From assembly GCA_032433595.1 (NCBI GenBank), contig JASWJB010000126.1, positions 47,299 through 111,298 on the forward strand: DNA of 64,000 bases. Direction: 5' to 3'. The stretch's first letter is position 1. Each line of letters opens with the position of its first letter. The position numbers and the translations under genes are program-made. Of this stretch, positions 46,301 through 57,287 are shown piece after piece. Below the pieces are notes generated by a model that saw only the letters and a list, made by a program, of their open reading frames with translations, did not search any database and had not been told where the DNA came from. The DNA is from Conoideocrella luteorostrata (taxonomy: Eukaryota > Ascomycota > Sordariomycetes > Hypocreales > Clavicipitaceae).

Positions 46301-47949
46301 CTTGGAGATGCAGCGCTTGATCCTCAATGAGTTTTCCTGGCGTTCTGTTGTTTGATGAGGCATCATCCACTAAAATCTTGAGGATATTGATGGCTTCCTT
46401 TCCGAAATTGAAGAAAGAGAAGAAATACTATGAAAAAGATGTTAGTACGCATGTGTTGAGGCTTGGGCTTTGGCTATGATTGTCATGTCGCAAACCTCAT
46501 CAATTGCATATGTTTCATCGTTGTCAATGACTCGAATTTTGCAAGTGTCGGAAAATTCCATCATCTGAGTTTCCTCCACATCAATGATATTGTCGATGGG
46601 CAAAGAAATTTTGACACTGTCTCCTTCATTATGGCTCCGAAAAATGACCCGCTGCAGGCTCTTGACCCATTCCTTCGCACTTGGAGCGCTGTCAGCTTTG
46701 AAGTTGTAGGTTCGATAGCTGGTCACGACGTTGAACTGCAGCCCGTCCTTGTCTGTATCAACAATGCTCGCGGAAATGCCGAATCTGAGATCAATCTGGC
46801 CATGGGGAAAGTAAAGGTTTGTCGAGTCCCGGTAATATGACAATACATCGCCTTTCAAGCGAAACCAATAGCGATGATACTTTGGATTTCTCTTACCGCT
46901 CTTAGACATGTAGCCAGACTTGGCCACTACATTCTGCCAAATTGTTAGTACAAGAGACGATATTATTTATCAAGTCTACAGGGTAGTCCTACAGCTTTCT
47001 TTGGAAGATACGCGTAGAAGCAAATATGCTTAGATGTGAGATAAAGAAACCCCTGGAGAAGCACGCTCTGCAATAACCAGCAAGGATATTCTGATAGGGT
47101 ATGAATGTTAGTTGAGACAGCAACCTCAAGTGACGGCATATTTTCAATGTAAATCGTACCTTCAATGACCTTTTCAGGCTCGTCAAACTCAAATATTTCC
47201 ATTAATCGTTTCGCCAACGCGGAGGATTCGTCACTATAATCTGTTTCCTGCACATCGGTGGACCGTCGCTCCATGTCGAAGCTCGGTCTTGCAGCCATTT
47301 CCGCTCGAGCTTGAAGCATGCGGCTCATGACGGGTGCTAATCGGTTATCCTCTCCGTCTATAGGTATGGAATGTAGTTGAGAGTCTTTCGTGGACACTCT
47401 GGCGTCGTCTGAGGTGTCTAAGGGTGGGACTGACAGCCGACTAGGCTCTCGTTTCTTGCTCTTTCGCTTAGGCAGGGTGGAAAGAGACTTTAACAATCTG
47501 TGGCCGGAAGAAAGTTTCTTTTTATGCCCCCGCCTTTCGTCCTTGAGCCGCGGAGGAAGTATAACTGTTTGCGAGAGGTCTTGACTGGTATCAGAGTTTT
47601 TTGTATTCCCATTCTCTTCTTCGTCGCTACTACCGTCGTCAAATCGTGTATTAAAGTCGACCCGTGACCCTGCTGCAGCTATAAGGCCAAATATGCTCTG
47701 GTTCATATTCACCGAAACAGCACGGCCACGTTGCGAGACAGGGTCGTTGGGTGAATCCTCATCATCGCTATCGCTGTGTTTCAGACGCTCTGGGAGTTCA
47801 AGCCTGACTGCTGAGGCTCCGTCGTGCCTCTTCTTCTGGAGTTTCCCACTGATGCGTCTCTGATTACCATGATCTTCAACACCAGTCGAGTGGCGGGGAA
47901 CCGAACCCTCCGTGTCACCGCTTGGCGACAAGGGCGAAAAGTTATCCAT
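43335..47949 (-). CDS. ATG26: Sterol 3-beta-glucosyltransferase (Atg26/Ugt51)
   Basis: Four exons, 47949-46993, 46933-46496, 46427-43638 and 43571-43335, give 1473 aa. All three introns fall in phase 0. The start is ATG 47949 ([11 protein letters not shown]). A disordered N-terminus is followed by GRAM-1 (about 250-320, ending FYAYLPKKA), a PH domain (about 321-430, [20 protein letters not shown]) and a linker ([12 protein letters not shown]). A long Ser-rich region leads to GRAM-2 (about 805-915, [20 protein letters not shown]) and the GT28/UDP-glucosyltransferase domain (about 985-1390). That domain shows [20 protein letters not shown] and the nucleotide-sugar box [20 protein letters not shown]. 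The enzyme adds glucose from UDP-glucose to ergosterol and is needed for pexophagy in some yeasts and for host invasion in some plant pathogens. Length and domain order are normal. Confidence 0.95.
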
Positions 47950-50247
47950 GGTTAGCACCACGACAGTGGGTATAGGCTCGGCTAGGGCGTGATTATCGAG
48001 GCGTGAGTAGATTAAGGTTATATCATGCAGGAGCTTGCGGCGGCAGTCGAGATGCGGTCGAGGGTTTCTGCGACGTGATGCAGCGGAAAGGCCGAGCCAG
48101 GCGATGTTGATGGCAGAGTGGTGAAAGGCTCGATTAGTGCGTTACGGAGACTGCATGTGCCTAGCTAAGAACGCCAAGGCAAACGCAGTTCCCTTCGAGC
48201 GCGATAACGGAGAAGAGCAAATGTGAAGACAAAAGAATGATGGGAGGTTGAGTTCAGTGTTGCGTTCAAAGCTGCCGCGCCGATGCCGCCTAGTGGTGAG
48301 CACCACCATCACGCCCGAGTGTACATCAGTGCTGTGGAGTCGAGGCTAGTTAGTCCGTAACTAATATGGACCTTGATGAATGTGGCCGAGTCGGGTGGTA
48401 GAACGTGCTGTTATCGGCAGGCACTCCTCTGGTGGTTGAGCTCCGGGGGTGACTTTCTGGTGAGCACTCCGTACTAGTTCCTGCCTTAGGTACGCAATTA
48501 CCATTGACTCGGCGCAGGGGGCGGCGCAACCCAACATTGATGGCTGCCACGGCAAGGCTATTTGGCAGGGGTCCGCTTGTGAAGTGCTCAAGTGGACAGT
48601 CGCCAGCGCAGCAAAGCACATGCAAATGCTGGATGACCGACTGCCTGCCCGCCTGCGTGCCCGCCTGCCTGCCTGCCTGCCTGCCATATTGCAGCGCCAG
48701 AGCTTGATTCGTGGCCGTCTTGAAATGTCTTTACTCAACACTTAAATCCAACAAAATGTTTGGTATTGCAGCTTCGTCATGGCAAATTCATGCTCAAGCT
48801 CAAGGTTCGGCGTAAGGCACCCCGATCGGCCCATGTCGTCCCGCTTACGTGTTTATTTCCTTGGCAAAACATCCAAGCATTGACGCGTAACGTGATACTG
48901 GACATGATATCGGTTACGGGTCGGTTCCTGATCAATAAAGCTTGAGCCGAACTTAACGCTTCTGGGTGCGGCCTGAGTGGGAGTCTGGTGCCCGAAGCAA
49001 TGGGCGCCAGCAAGGATGAGTCCAGGTGGGACGTGGCACGACTCTATCCAGAGATACTGGCGGCGTTTGTTGAATCGTGTTTTGGTCCGGCCCTGGGCTG
49101 CCGTCACATAGAACAGCGAACAAATTGAATGCGTAATTACTACGTGCATTTTCGTGCGCTCGGTTTACTCAGTAGAGGTGCGGATCGCCCCCAGAGCCAA
49201 TGAGGATTGGCGCACGCCAGCCAGTGGTACTTTCCGTGGCAAGGTCAAGGCACATACATAAGTCCGTAGACTTGGGTGGCTGGAGAAGGTCAATAAGTGC
49301 TTTGTCTGGGCTTTGGAGAAATTATTGCACGATATCAAAAATGTCCGTTTGCTTCTCGTTTGACTCACGCTCGCCGGTGCTCAGCAGCTGTGTGTTGATT
49401 GACGGGTCTGCCGGCCTTTACTGCAGCAGTTGTTGGTCACATGCTGGAGATAATGCTAAGCTGCTGGACTTGTGTGACACAGCAGCCACGCGGTGCTGCC
49501 CGCAGGTGCATCCGAACGCCGCATGACCCGTATGGATGAGGGACATGTCTGCTTTTGGGCCTCATTTTACAAAACTGTGGGTAGAAGTGCTCTGCTCTTG
49601 ATTGCTCTTGATGTGATTGCTTCGGAATTGTCGGCAATTCACGCGGGGCCACTATTTCTTCCACCTCCCTTGCTGGCTGGTGCCTACAAGGGCTGCGCGA
49701 GATGCGAACCTCGTCCTATGTTGACCCCTTCCGGCCCATCCAAGACCAAGAGGAAGGATTCCTTCATTGCTAAAGCTCTGGAACAGGAGCGCATCTCAAT
49801 CATCCTGCAAGGCTTTAGGACTGCCGAGCCGATCACTGGCTGACACTCCCGGTACTGGTCTAAACACCGCTAATCCTTCCGCCGATGACTTGGTGAGCCT
49901 TTTTGCACTTGGCGGAGGCATCAACTGGAGCAGCGCAATAGCACATGGCGCCAAGTTGCCTCAGCATTAGATGAAACGACAAATGTGAAGCCGCCGCTCC
50001 TACAGGAAGCTTTGACTTTATGTGCGCTTCCTCAAGCGGCGGGTTTCAGTATTTCAGCCGAGAGCTACTGGACAGTATACAAAAATATGACATTGGGCTT
50101 CAGTGTCATCTGATCCTGCCATAATGCATTCAGAGCAATTCACGCAATGAAGGTTGTTGGAAGAGTCGGACTTGATATAAATGGATTGCATAGCACAGTG
50201 CAACACGCCTCACTCAGGTATCCTGCCTGCTCCTTGAAGAAGAGGAA
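47950..50247. other. Intergenic upstream of ATG26
   Basis: The left part is the ATG26 promoter. It holds a TACTCCGTA-type motif at 48466-48475 and a CTGC tandem repeat at about 48641-48685. ORFs such as 49200-49526 and 49493-49843 lack any family signature. Confidence 0.5.
48641..48685. repeat. CTGC/CCGC tetranucleotide repeat
   Basis: A run of CTGC units with a few CCGC or GTGC variants; 48664-48684 is an uninterrupted CTGC array. Confidence 0.8.
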
Positions 50248-51183
50248 CTACTTCTGTAACGCAGCCACCAACTCATCATAAGTTGGCGCTAAGTCTCTCA
50301 GAATTCTGACCGCAGCCTGGCTGTCTCCCTTTACCAACGGATACTGCAGAGCCCCAACTAGCTTTGCCTGCTTGGCCATAATCTTTGCCGCATCCTCATA
50401 TCCGATCCTGCCCAAACAAGTCGCGGCATCTGCGAGCCTCCGGACGCCGACCCTCACAGCGAAGTAAATCAACGGGTTTCGAATACCCGGGTGGAAGTTC
50501 TTTTCAATCTGTTGCGCGAGATGCTCCGCCGCATCACCGTTGCCACATGATCCGGGTGGCATTTCCAGAGGTTGGACCATCTCCGTTGTCAGCCACTTGC
50601 GAGCGTTGGGCAACGCTCGTCTAATGATCTCTTCCTCTGTGTACTGGTGGATTTGCTTAAAGTCGCTGCGCATCATGTATGACTTGCCATAGCCGAGGGA
50701 ATCTGTTTTCCAGGACTGCAGGAACTTTGATACAGGAAGACTTGCGTAGGGATGACCATGCGGATCATGTAAGTTGACGGTATCGCCCTCGATGCCCAAC
50801 ACAACGACGTAGTGATCTGCACCAATGGGACCTTTATTCCCCGGTTGGTATTCCAGATATCCCATTTCAACAGGCCCTACGAATACAGGGCCTTTAGTGA
50901 GTTCACCTTTCAATTGGACAAGTGCATCAGCTGCATCTATGCCAATGGTGAGCTTGCTGGTCCAGCCGGCTGCTGCGTGCATGTCCTCGAACGCTTGCAT
51001 AGGGTCCCAGCCGTAGGGATCAAAGAAGTAAATTCCTTCCTTGGTAGCAATAAATTGCATGCCAAAAGGACTAGAGGTTGCGAATTCGAGAACCGCCGTA
51101 GATGGTGGTTTCGGTCCCATCATCATGGCGAAGGAGTTGGCATAGCAATAAGGGCCCGAGCCCACATAAGAAAAGTGAGCCAT
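50248..51183 (-). CDS. BtrH-N / C39-like papain-fold protein
   Basis: A single exon of 311 aa. ATG 51183 is chosen because it begins directly on the domain (MAHFSYVGSGPYCYANSFAM) and the open frame upstream has no ATG. The likely nucleophile is the Cys in GPYCYANS. The likely His is in GADHYVVVLGI, followed by HDPHGHPY with an Asp. This Cys-His-Asp arrangement is that of the papain-like fold shared by C39 peptidases and BtrH-type acyl transferases. Residues about 200-311 are helical (GVRRLADAATCLGRIGYEDA) and resemble the C-terminal helical part of BtrH-like proteins. It has no signal peptide or transporter partner. Whether it is a peptidase or an acyltransferase cannot be told from sequence. 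Confidence 0.7.
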   Translation of the reverse strand: MAHFSYVGSGPYCYANSFAMMMGPKPPSTAVLEFATSSPFGMQFIATKEGIYFFDPYGWDPMQAFEDMHAAAGWTSKLTIGIDAADALVQLKGELTKGPVFVGPVEMGYLEYQPGNKGPIGADHYVVVLGIEGDTVNLHDPHGHPYASLPVSKFLQSWKTDSLGYGKSYMMRSDFKQIHQYTEEEIIRRALPNARKWLTTEMVQPLEMPPGSCGNGDAAEHLAQQIEKNFHPGIRNPLIYFAVRVGVRRLADAATCLGRIGYEDAAKIMAKQAKLVGALQYPLVKGDSQAAVRILRDLAPTYDELVAALQK

Positions 51184-51901
51184 GATGGCAGGAACAGTCT
51201 GCTTCAATTGACTGGGAAAGAAACTTGAATGGTAACCTAGCACCTCGCCCTTGGCAAACTATGAGTGTTAATGGATGGTTATATGACGACAACGTTTGAG
51301 ATGGGATGTCTGACAAGAGGCTGGCCTCTTATAGATGCGTGGTCTAACAGACTTGTTGCCAAGACGTATCGATGCTTCCGGGAGAGGGACAATATTACGC
51401 ACAGAATGGTACTCCGATGGATGTCAAAGTTGTACAACTTGGCGGGTCGCGGCGTTGGGGCGTTGGGGCTTCTAGTGATGCGATGCACGTAGTGGCACTG
51501 TAAATACGGCGGAGTTTGTGAGTCGCGTCACTGCCGGCGGAGGAGCAGCTGAACAGCCATCATGCAGTATATGGCCAGTTGGGCCAGAAACGATGCCTTT
51601 GAGCTTTTGCATTCATCCGGCAAGGACACAGCGAAGAAGACCAATACTCGACTTTCTAGCATTCGGCCTTCATAGTCTATCGACAACTCAACTACTTCGC
51701 AATCGATCTAGTCCTCAGCGCGCACGTAGCGTAAAGTAGTGTTCCTTTCCAAGTTTGTGGGGGTACCAGGCCATCGACCCCTCCTCCATCGTCAACGATC
51801 CCCCAATCTATCCAGACAAATACCATGACCATCTGCTATTTGAAGCCCTGCCTTCCATCCAATTCCCACATCATTTCATTATCACCCCCAAAGCCGCCAT
51901 C
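51184..51901. other. Divergent intergenic region
   Basis: It carries the promoters of the BtrH-like gene (leftward) and GNA1 (rightward). No other feature is supported. Confidence 0.55.
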
Positions 51902-52504
51902 ATGGCCCCCCTCTTTCCCGCATCCCTAATTTCACAAGATGTCACTTCCACACTTCCCCAAGGATACACCATCCGACCACTAGAGAAAGACGACTACGCC
52001 AAGGGTTTCCTCACATGCCTGCACGATCTCACATGGACGGGGGACCAAACCGCCGACGAGTTCAATGCGCGCTACGATGAGATGGACACGCAGGGCAAAG
52101 GACCGTATTACTACGTCGTAATCGAGCATGATGGCCGAATCGTGGGCACAGGCGCTCTGGTGGTTGAGAAGAAGTTGTACGTTCAGTTGATCAATGGTTT
52201 TTCTCTCCAACACAAGGCTATGCTTTATTTGTCTCTCTAGTCGCCCAACGTTTTTTGCTAACAAATTAGCATCTGGAACCGCGCATCGGTAGGCCACGTC
52301 GAGGAAATCTGCATTTCCAAAGACCATCAGTCCAAGGGTCTTGGCTTGAAGATCATCAATGCCCTAGACAGCGTAGCCAAAAACGTAGGGTGCACAAAGA
52401 GCCTTCTCAACTGCGACCCTGCCAAGAGTGGATTTTACGTCAAATGCGGGTATAACAGCTCTGGGATGGAGATGCAACATGCGTTCAAGGAGAACAAGCC
52501 ATGA
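51902..52504 (+). CDS. GNA1: Glucosamine-6-phosphate N-acetyltransferase
   Basis: Two exons, 51902-52176 and 52270-52504, give 169 aa. The intron has donor GTACGT and branch CTAAC and restores KKFIWNRASVGHVEEI. The GNAT fold is complete: GYTIRPLEKDDYAKGFL, the central strand VVIEHDGRIVGTGALVVEKK, HVEEICISKDHQSKGLG (the acetyl-CoA pyrophosphate loop QSKGLG), LLNCDPAKSGFYVKCGY and a C-terminal EMQHAF. The enzyme makes N-acetylglucosamine-6-phosphate in the cytosol on the way to UDP-GlcNAc for chitin, N-glycans and GPI anchors. ATG 51902 gives the usual length; the frame is open further upstream, but that part has no family similarity. Confidence 0.93.
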
Positions 52505-53697
52505 CCCATGTGTGATGCGCATGATGTTCAGTAGTTAGGCGGATATTATAGATACATAAACACGATATTCCGCCAACACGCCGCCATCAACGCGGCCAAC
52601 AAGGCACATTGCGGAACTATTTCGATAACCCATTCACGATTGACATGACATCTACCAGCTGCTTAAAAAGAATTCGTGAATATTTTGCTCATAAAAGGGC
52701 TGCAGCCATCACCAGCGCCAAGTTGTATCCGTTCTTCAGAAAGTCCAAACGTGTCATGCATCTTGGCCAGCCTTGTTGGCGGTATACAAAGCGTTCGCTG
52801 ATGCCCACGTCTGCGCTTCTCATGGGTATAAAAACTTTAATTCGGCTCTTCGGCAGGGCTCATATATTAGCGACCACAGTTCTTTCCCCGTATTGACACA
52901 GTCACAACAATGCAACGACAAGCTAATGCAAAGTGTCTTCACACATGGAAAACAGGCAGGAAGGAAGTACAGTTAAGAAACAAAAAGGTATATTTACCAA
53001 AACCTTGCCATCTTAACAATCATGGCAAGTGCTGTCGCCTTGCTGCTGTTTAATAGTACATATTTTACCAATTACAAGCTTTCAACCTCCTAGGCGATTA
53101 ATTATTGCTAAGTTGAAACCTTTTATTTTCTACGTACAAGTGGCGCCGTGAGCAGGCCACCCTGGAAGTTTTACGGGGCGACTCCCACCCTACATACGAA
53201 AATAAGTTTAGATAGCGGCGACACCGAATTTCTGACAAGCAGAACCCGGGCGATTGAACGATAGCGATGATAAGCATAGAAAATTATGGAAATCCATTTC
53301 AGTAATGCCTTATAGCTTCAGTGCACCCAGTCAGTATGTACATCTCTTAGCAGCCATCATATTTGTCTACAGGTTCCAGAAGACCCAGATCCTTATTTCA
53401 GTTTCATCTCCGTAGAGTCTGACATTTGCGCAAGGCAGTACTGAGATATCAATCATCAAATATCGCCGTGTCAAACATCTCCCAGACTGTTTGGAGCACA
53501 AGCCGCCGCAGCTTCTGCCACATTCCCCACAGCAAGCCACGATGACGTTCATGTTCATGTTTCTGCGGAGTACTCTCGACGTGTGTAGTCGACAAATGAT
53601 TCGTGAAGGATCCCCAGTCCGGGGAAAAACCAACGGGCTTACGACACGCAAGTACGAGTCAATCTCTTCGGCTCATTGTATCTCTAACTCATAAATC
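52505..53697. other. Intergenic between GNA1 and the isomerase gene
   Basis: AT-rich. ORFs at 52609-52976 have no recognisable features. The right end is the promoter of the isomerase gene. Confidence 0.5.
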
Positions 53698-54687
53698 ATG
53701 GCGCCGGTCATATTGCCCGCAAATCAACCCGACAACCGCATTTTTGCTGGAGGAGCACGCCTTGCCGCTTTTCGCTCAGATCCCCAGTGCTCTTCTCGCC
53801 TTGGAGAGGACTGGATTGCCTCAACTACCTGCTGCTTTGGCACTGCGGGCATCGGCTACAGTCGATTGCCGGACGGTCAGCTCCTGCACGAGGCCATTAC
53901 TGCGGATCCCGAGAAATGGCTTGGTCCTGATCACCTGGCTAAGTATGGAGCGGATACAAAACTCCTCGTGAAGCTGCTCGATGCTGGTCAACGGCTTCCA
54001 GTTCACGCACACCCTCATGCGGATTGGGCCAAACAGCACTTGGGCAGGAACCACGGCAAAGCCGAGGCGTGGTATATCCTCACCCCGGGCTCTGTATGGC
54101 TGGGGCTGAAGGAGACTGTTCAGCCGGACCAGTTGCTCAGTCTCGTGGAAGCGGAAAGAGGAGCTGAGTTACTGGATCGGATGCACAAGTTTGACGTTGT
54201 CCCGCATCAAACGCTCTATGTCCCACCGGGCACTCTGCACGCCATTGGAGAGGGCGTCATGGTCGTGGAGCTGCAGGAACCAGAAGATATGTCTATCCTC
54301 TGTGAATGGGAAGGCTTCGATATCGACGGCAAAAAAGACGGACATTTAGGGCTTGGATTTCCTGCTGCTCTAACAGGTGTTGATTACCGCGCGCGGACAA
54401 GAGAGCAAGCTGACCTTTGGGTTACGCGGGACCTCGTCTCCGAGAGCGTGTGTTCAGCAGAGTCACAGGAATATTTTCGCCTTGAGCGAGTCTGTGTCCA
54501 AGGCTCAGCAGATACTGCGCCGGGTTTTGCGATTCTGATTGTCCTTGAGGGGAAGATCTCGTTGCAAACTTCAAAGTCGGAGCCTGTGTCACTGGCTAAG
54601 GGCTCGACGGTGGTTATCGCATTCGAAGATGGGAGCATACATTTGGATGGTGATGCCGACGTGCTCATTGCAAGGCCACCTCAATAA
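53698..54687 (+). CDS. Class I mannose-6-phosphate isomerase, short bacterial-type
   Basis: A single exon of 329 aa. It has the cupin metal site: H103 and H105 in LPVHAHPHADW, E123 in GKAEAWYIL and H181 in VPPGTLHAIGEG. Blocks such as LQEPEDMSILCEWEG also fit the short type I isomerases. The usual fungal Man1/PMI40 enzyme is about 430 aa with an extra helical domain; this one is about 100 residues shorter and of the layout common in bacteria. It would interconvert fructose-6-phosphate and mannose-6-phosphate, but it could act on another sugar. No introns are present, in contrast to several neighbours. The start is the ATG just before the first recognisable motif. Confidence 0.85.
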   Translation: MAPVILPANQPDNRIFAGGARLAAFRSDPQCSSRLGEDWIASTTCCFGTAGIGYSRLPDGQLLHEAITADPEKWLGPDHLAKYGADTKLLVKLLDAGQRLPVHAHPHADWAKQHLGRNHGKAEAWYILTPGSVWLGLKETVQPDQLLSLVEAERGAELLDRMHKFDVVPHQTLYVPPGTLHAIGEGVMVVELQEPEDMSILCEWEGFDIDGKKDGHLGLGFPAALTGVDYRARTREQADLWVTRDLVSESVCSAESQEYFRLERVCVQGSADTAPGFAILIVLEGKISLQTSKSEPVSLAKGSTVVIAFEDGSIHLDGDADVLIARPPQ

Positions 54688-55332
54688 AACATACTGCTTT
54701 GGTTTTGTCTTGGTCTTGCATTGGTTTTCTTTGTTTATGCCCTCCTAGTGGAGGCATAATCTCATTCTGGGTAATATATAGAAATTACAGTGTGGATGGA
54801 CAAAAAAAAAGAGCTACTCTAGATGATGTACTTCCCAGCTAAGGCTGTCTGTTTCATCTGTCTTTGACAAGCTCAACTGTACGGACGGAGTAGTCACCGC
54901 CCTGTGGCGATTCTCAAATCGATCTGATTACACCCCAAGTACCAATTCATCGTGTCAAGCACAGAATATTTACGATCTGGAGTGGCGTTCGACGGTAGCG
55001 CGCCTGGTGAAACAAGCGGCGCTGAGCCTCAGTTGCCATTGGCAGCTTTTTACTCCGTACTATCCTTGACTTTATGGTGCAGAGTTCTCGTTTATAGACC
55101 ACAGTATAAATAAACACTTGCCCCTTCAAGTCTTGCCAATGCACACAATGATAAACCGACAACCTGTCGCACCTAGATTGTGGATGTAGCCAAATGCCCA
55201 TCAGTCAAGAATAGTATATTATCGGCATTTTGACGCTCATATACAGCAAATCCAAATCTGTTAAGCTACCCTAATTCAAAATTTAACTCCGTTGCAGCCA
55301 TCATAATCATCAGCTCTTAAAGCCACACCCCA
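54688..55332. other. Intergenic between convergent genes
   Basis: 3' flanks of the isomerase gene and CMR1. A TACTCCGTAC motif is at 55051-55060. Confidence 0.55.
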
Positions 55333-56933
55333 TCACTGCCACAAACACAGCTTCCCGCTCCCATTTCCACCAGCAACCCAGTCCATCGTAGGATGAAAAT
55401 GCGCCACAGCCGGCACCGCTGTGATGCCGTCGCCATCCAACTGGGCCAATTGGCTCCCGTCAGAGGCAAATACATCGACGAAGCGATTCATATTCGCAAT
55501 AACAAGCTTTTGTATCCCGTCATTTGGCCGCTTTTGCCATTGTGGCTTCAGGATTGTAACCCATCGTCCAGTCTGATTGTTATGGCGGATCTGGTGTTTC
55601 GGTTCCATCATCTTGGCGGATATGTCGTGCCCGGGTTTCCAGGACGCGGAGTCGGTGAAGTCGTAGATTTTAACGGTGTCGTCGTAGGACGACGTGGCGA
55701 CATGGCCAGCCGGGCTCCATGAGGCGTGTGATACGCTGAGGCGCGATTCGTGCTCCCCCAGTAGAGCTGGGTGACGCAAATCTCCTTTGCCGCTAATCTT
55801 TCGGAGGTCCCAGATCTTGAGTGATCTGTCTAGGGATGCGGTAGCCAGTAAATGTGGCTGGAGGGGATGTAGTGTAAATCCTCCAATCTTTTGCTCTGAT
55901 AAGGTCCAAATCTCTTCGCTACCCGGCGCGCGTATATCGTAGCGTCCAACGCCTCCATCAAGTGTAGAGAAGTACAGCATGTTCGGATCGGAATGTGCCA
56001 TGTCTAATGCCGAAATTGGCATGTCGACAGCAATGTCGGACGGAGCAAATACTTGGATGGAAGTACCCTTTGCTAGGTCCATTTTGCGTATGGAGCTATC
56101 GTATGAGGAGGTGTATACCGCATTCGCATCGGTGGGGGAGAAGACGAATGATGTTATTGTTCGAGAATGTGTTTTGAATGCCGATATTTCGGGGTCGGTG
56201 GTGGCATTGTCGTCGTCGTCCAATTCGGGCGGTGCTTGTGAGCCGTCGAATACACCCATGGAGCCTTCTTTATCGCCAGCAAATACAACGGGTTTATCTT
56301 CCATTGGATGAAAGCCGAGAGCGTATATTCTTTGCGGAGTGATTTTAATGTCTAGATTGGTGGGTTAGTAAGGCTGCACTTGCAAGGGGTCGTGAATCGG
56401 TCACACTTACCATTAGGTAGCCAATGCTCGTATATTTTAAGACGGCCCATTCGCTGCCGTAGACCCTTGAGGCTCTTATCCGTAGTTTCCTTTATATCGT
56501 CCTCGGTAAATGTGCGAACTCCTGGTTGCGCGCCTCTGACGATGCCTTGCAGGCTATTCAGCCCGCCCGCCGCCCACTTCTTTCCTTCAACCGCGATATC
56601 GTTGAGGTTGAGATCGTCCGTAACACGTAGCTTCTTGGCCTTTGCCGTTTCCACTTGGTGTTCTGCCTCCACCTGGAGCTTGCGCTTCAGGGTTTCGCTA
56701 TCCGCTTCGAGACCAGCCAGTCGCGAACTCATGCGCGTAGGTCTCACCGCTTCACGCTTGACCGGCTCAGAGCGTCTACTACGTTTTGCGGCTGGTTTCG
56801 GGGCGGTCTTTTCTGGTATGATTTTCTTCGCCGTCGCAGAGATGTCGGTCAAAATGGCGCGATTGGCAGCAATGTTCTCCAAGCGTTTGCGCTCAAAGGC
56901 GCTCATCTCGCCAGGTTCTTTCTTAACGGGCAT
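55333..56933 (-). CDS. CMR1: WD40 DNA-damage-binding protein Cmr1
   Basis: Two exons, 56933-56411 and 56351-55333, give 513 aa. The intron starts GTAAGT, and frame continues as LPNDIKITPQRIYALGFHP. The start is ATG 56933 (MPVKKEPGEMSAFERKRLEN), a conserved Cmr1 opening that contains the FERKRLENI motif. Residues 1-175 are basic and disordered with RPTRMSSRLAGLEAD; about 185-513 are a seven-bladed WD40 propeller (TSSYDSSIRKMDLAKG, ATASLDRSLKIWDLRKI, ATSSYDDTVKIYDF), ending VPAVAHFHPTMDWVAGGNGS. Cmr1 (WDR76 in animals) is nuclear, binds DNA and marks sites of replication stress. Length and architecture are normal. Confidence 0.93.
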
Positions 56934-57287
56934 TGTGTCCACGGTGTGACTAAAAGGATAAAGAAAAGCGACAGCAAGTGTATTATTTCGGGGTAGTTGG
57001 AAAGGAGCTGATTGACGTCAAATTGAAACTGTTGAGTGACGTTAGTAGCCTGTTCAGCAGAGCAGTGAATTTGCGAATTGAAGGCACGGCTTGATTGACA
57101 CCAACTGCCGCGGGCAGCCAGCTCGCTAGCTAACGCACGCGCCGCTGTCGCGTTAGCTTAATTGACGAGGGCGCGAGGTCACGCGCCCTTCCACTGAAAT
57201 CGTTGTCCTACCCACTTCTGGATTGCGCTCCGACCTTTACCCGATCGGCAGCTAAGTCTGATCTCACAGTGTCGAGAGCACTCTCCT
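56934..57287. other. Divergent promoter region CMR1 / Mtf2-like
   Basis: About 350 bases between two divergently read genes. An imperfect inverted CGC-rich segment lies at about 57120-57185 (GCTAACGCACGCGCC against CGCGCCCTTCC-like copies); no specific site is assigned. Confidence 0.5.
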
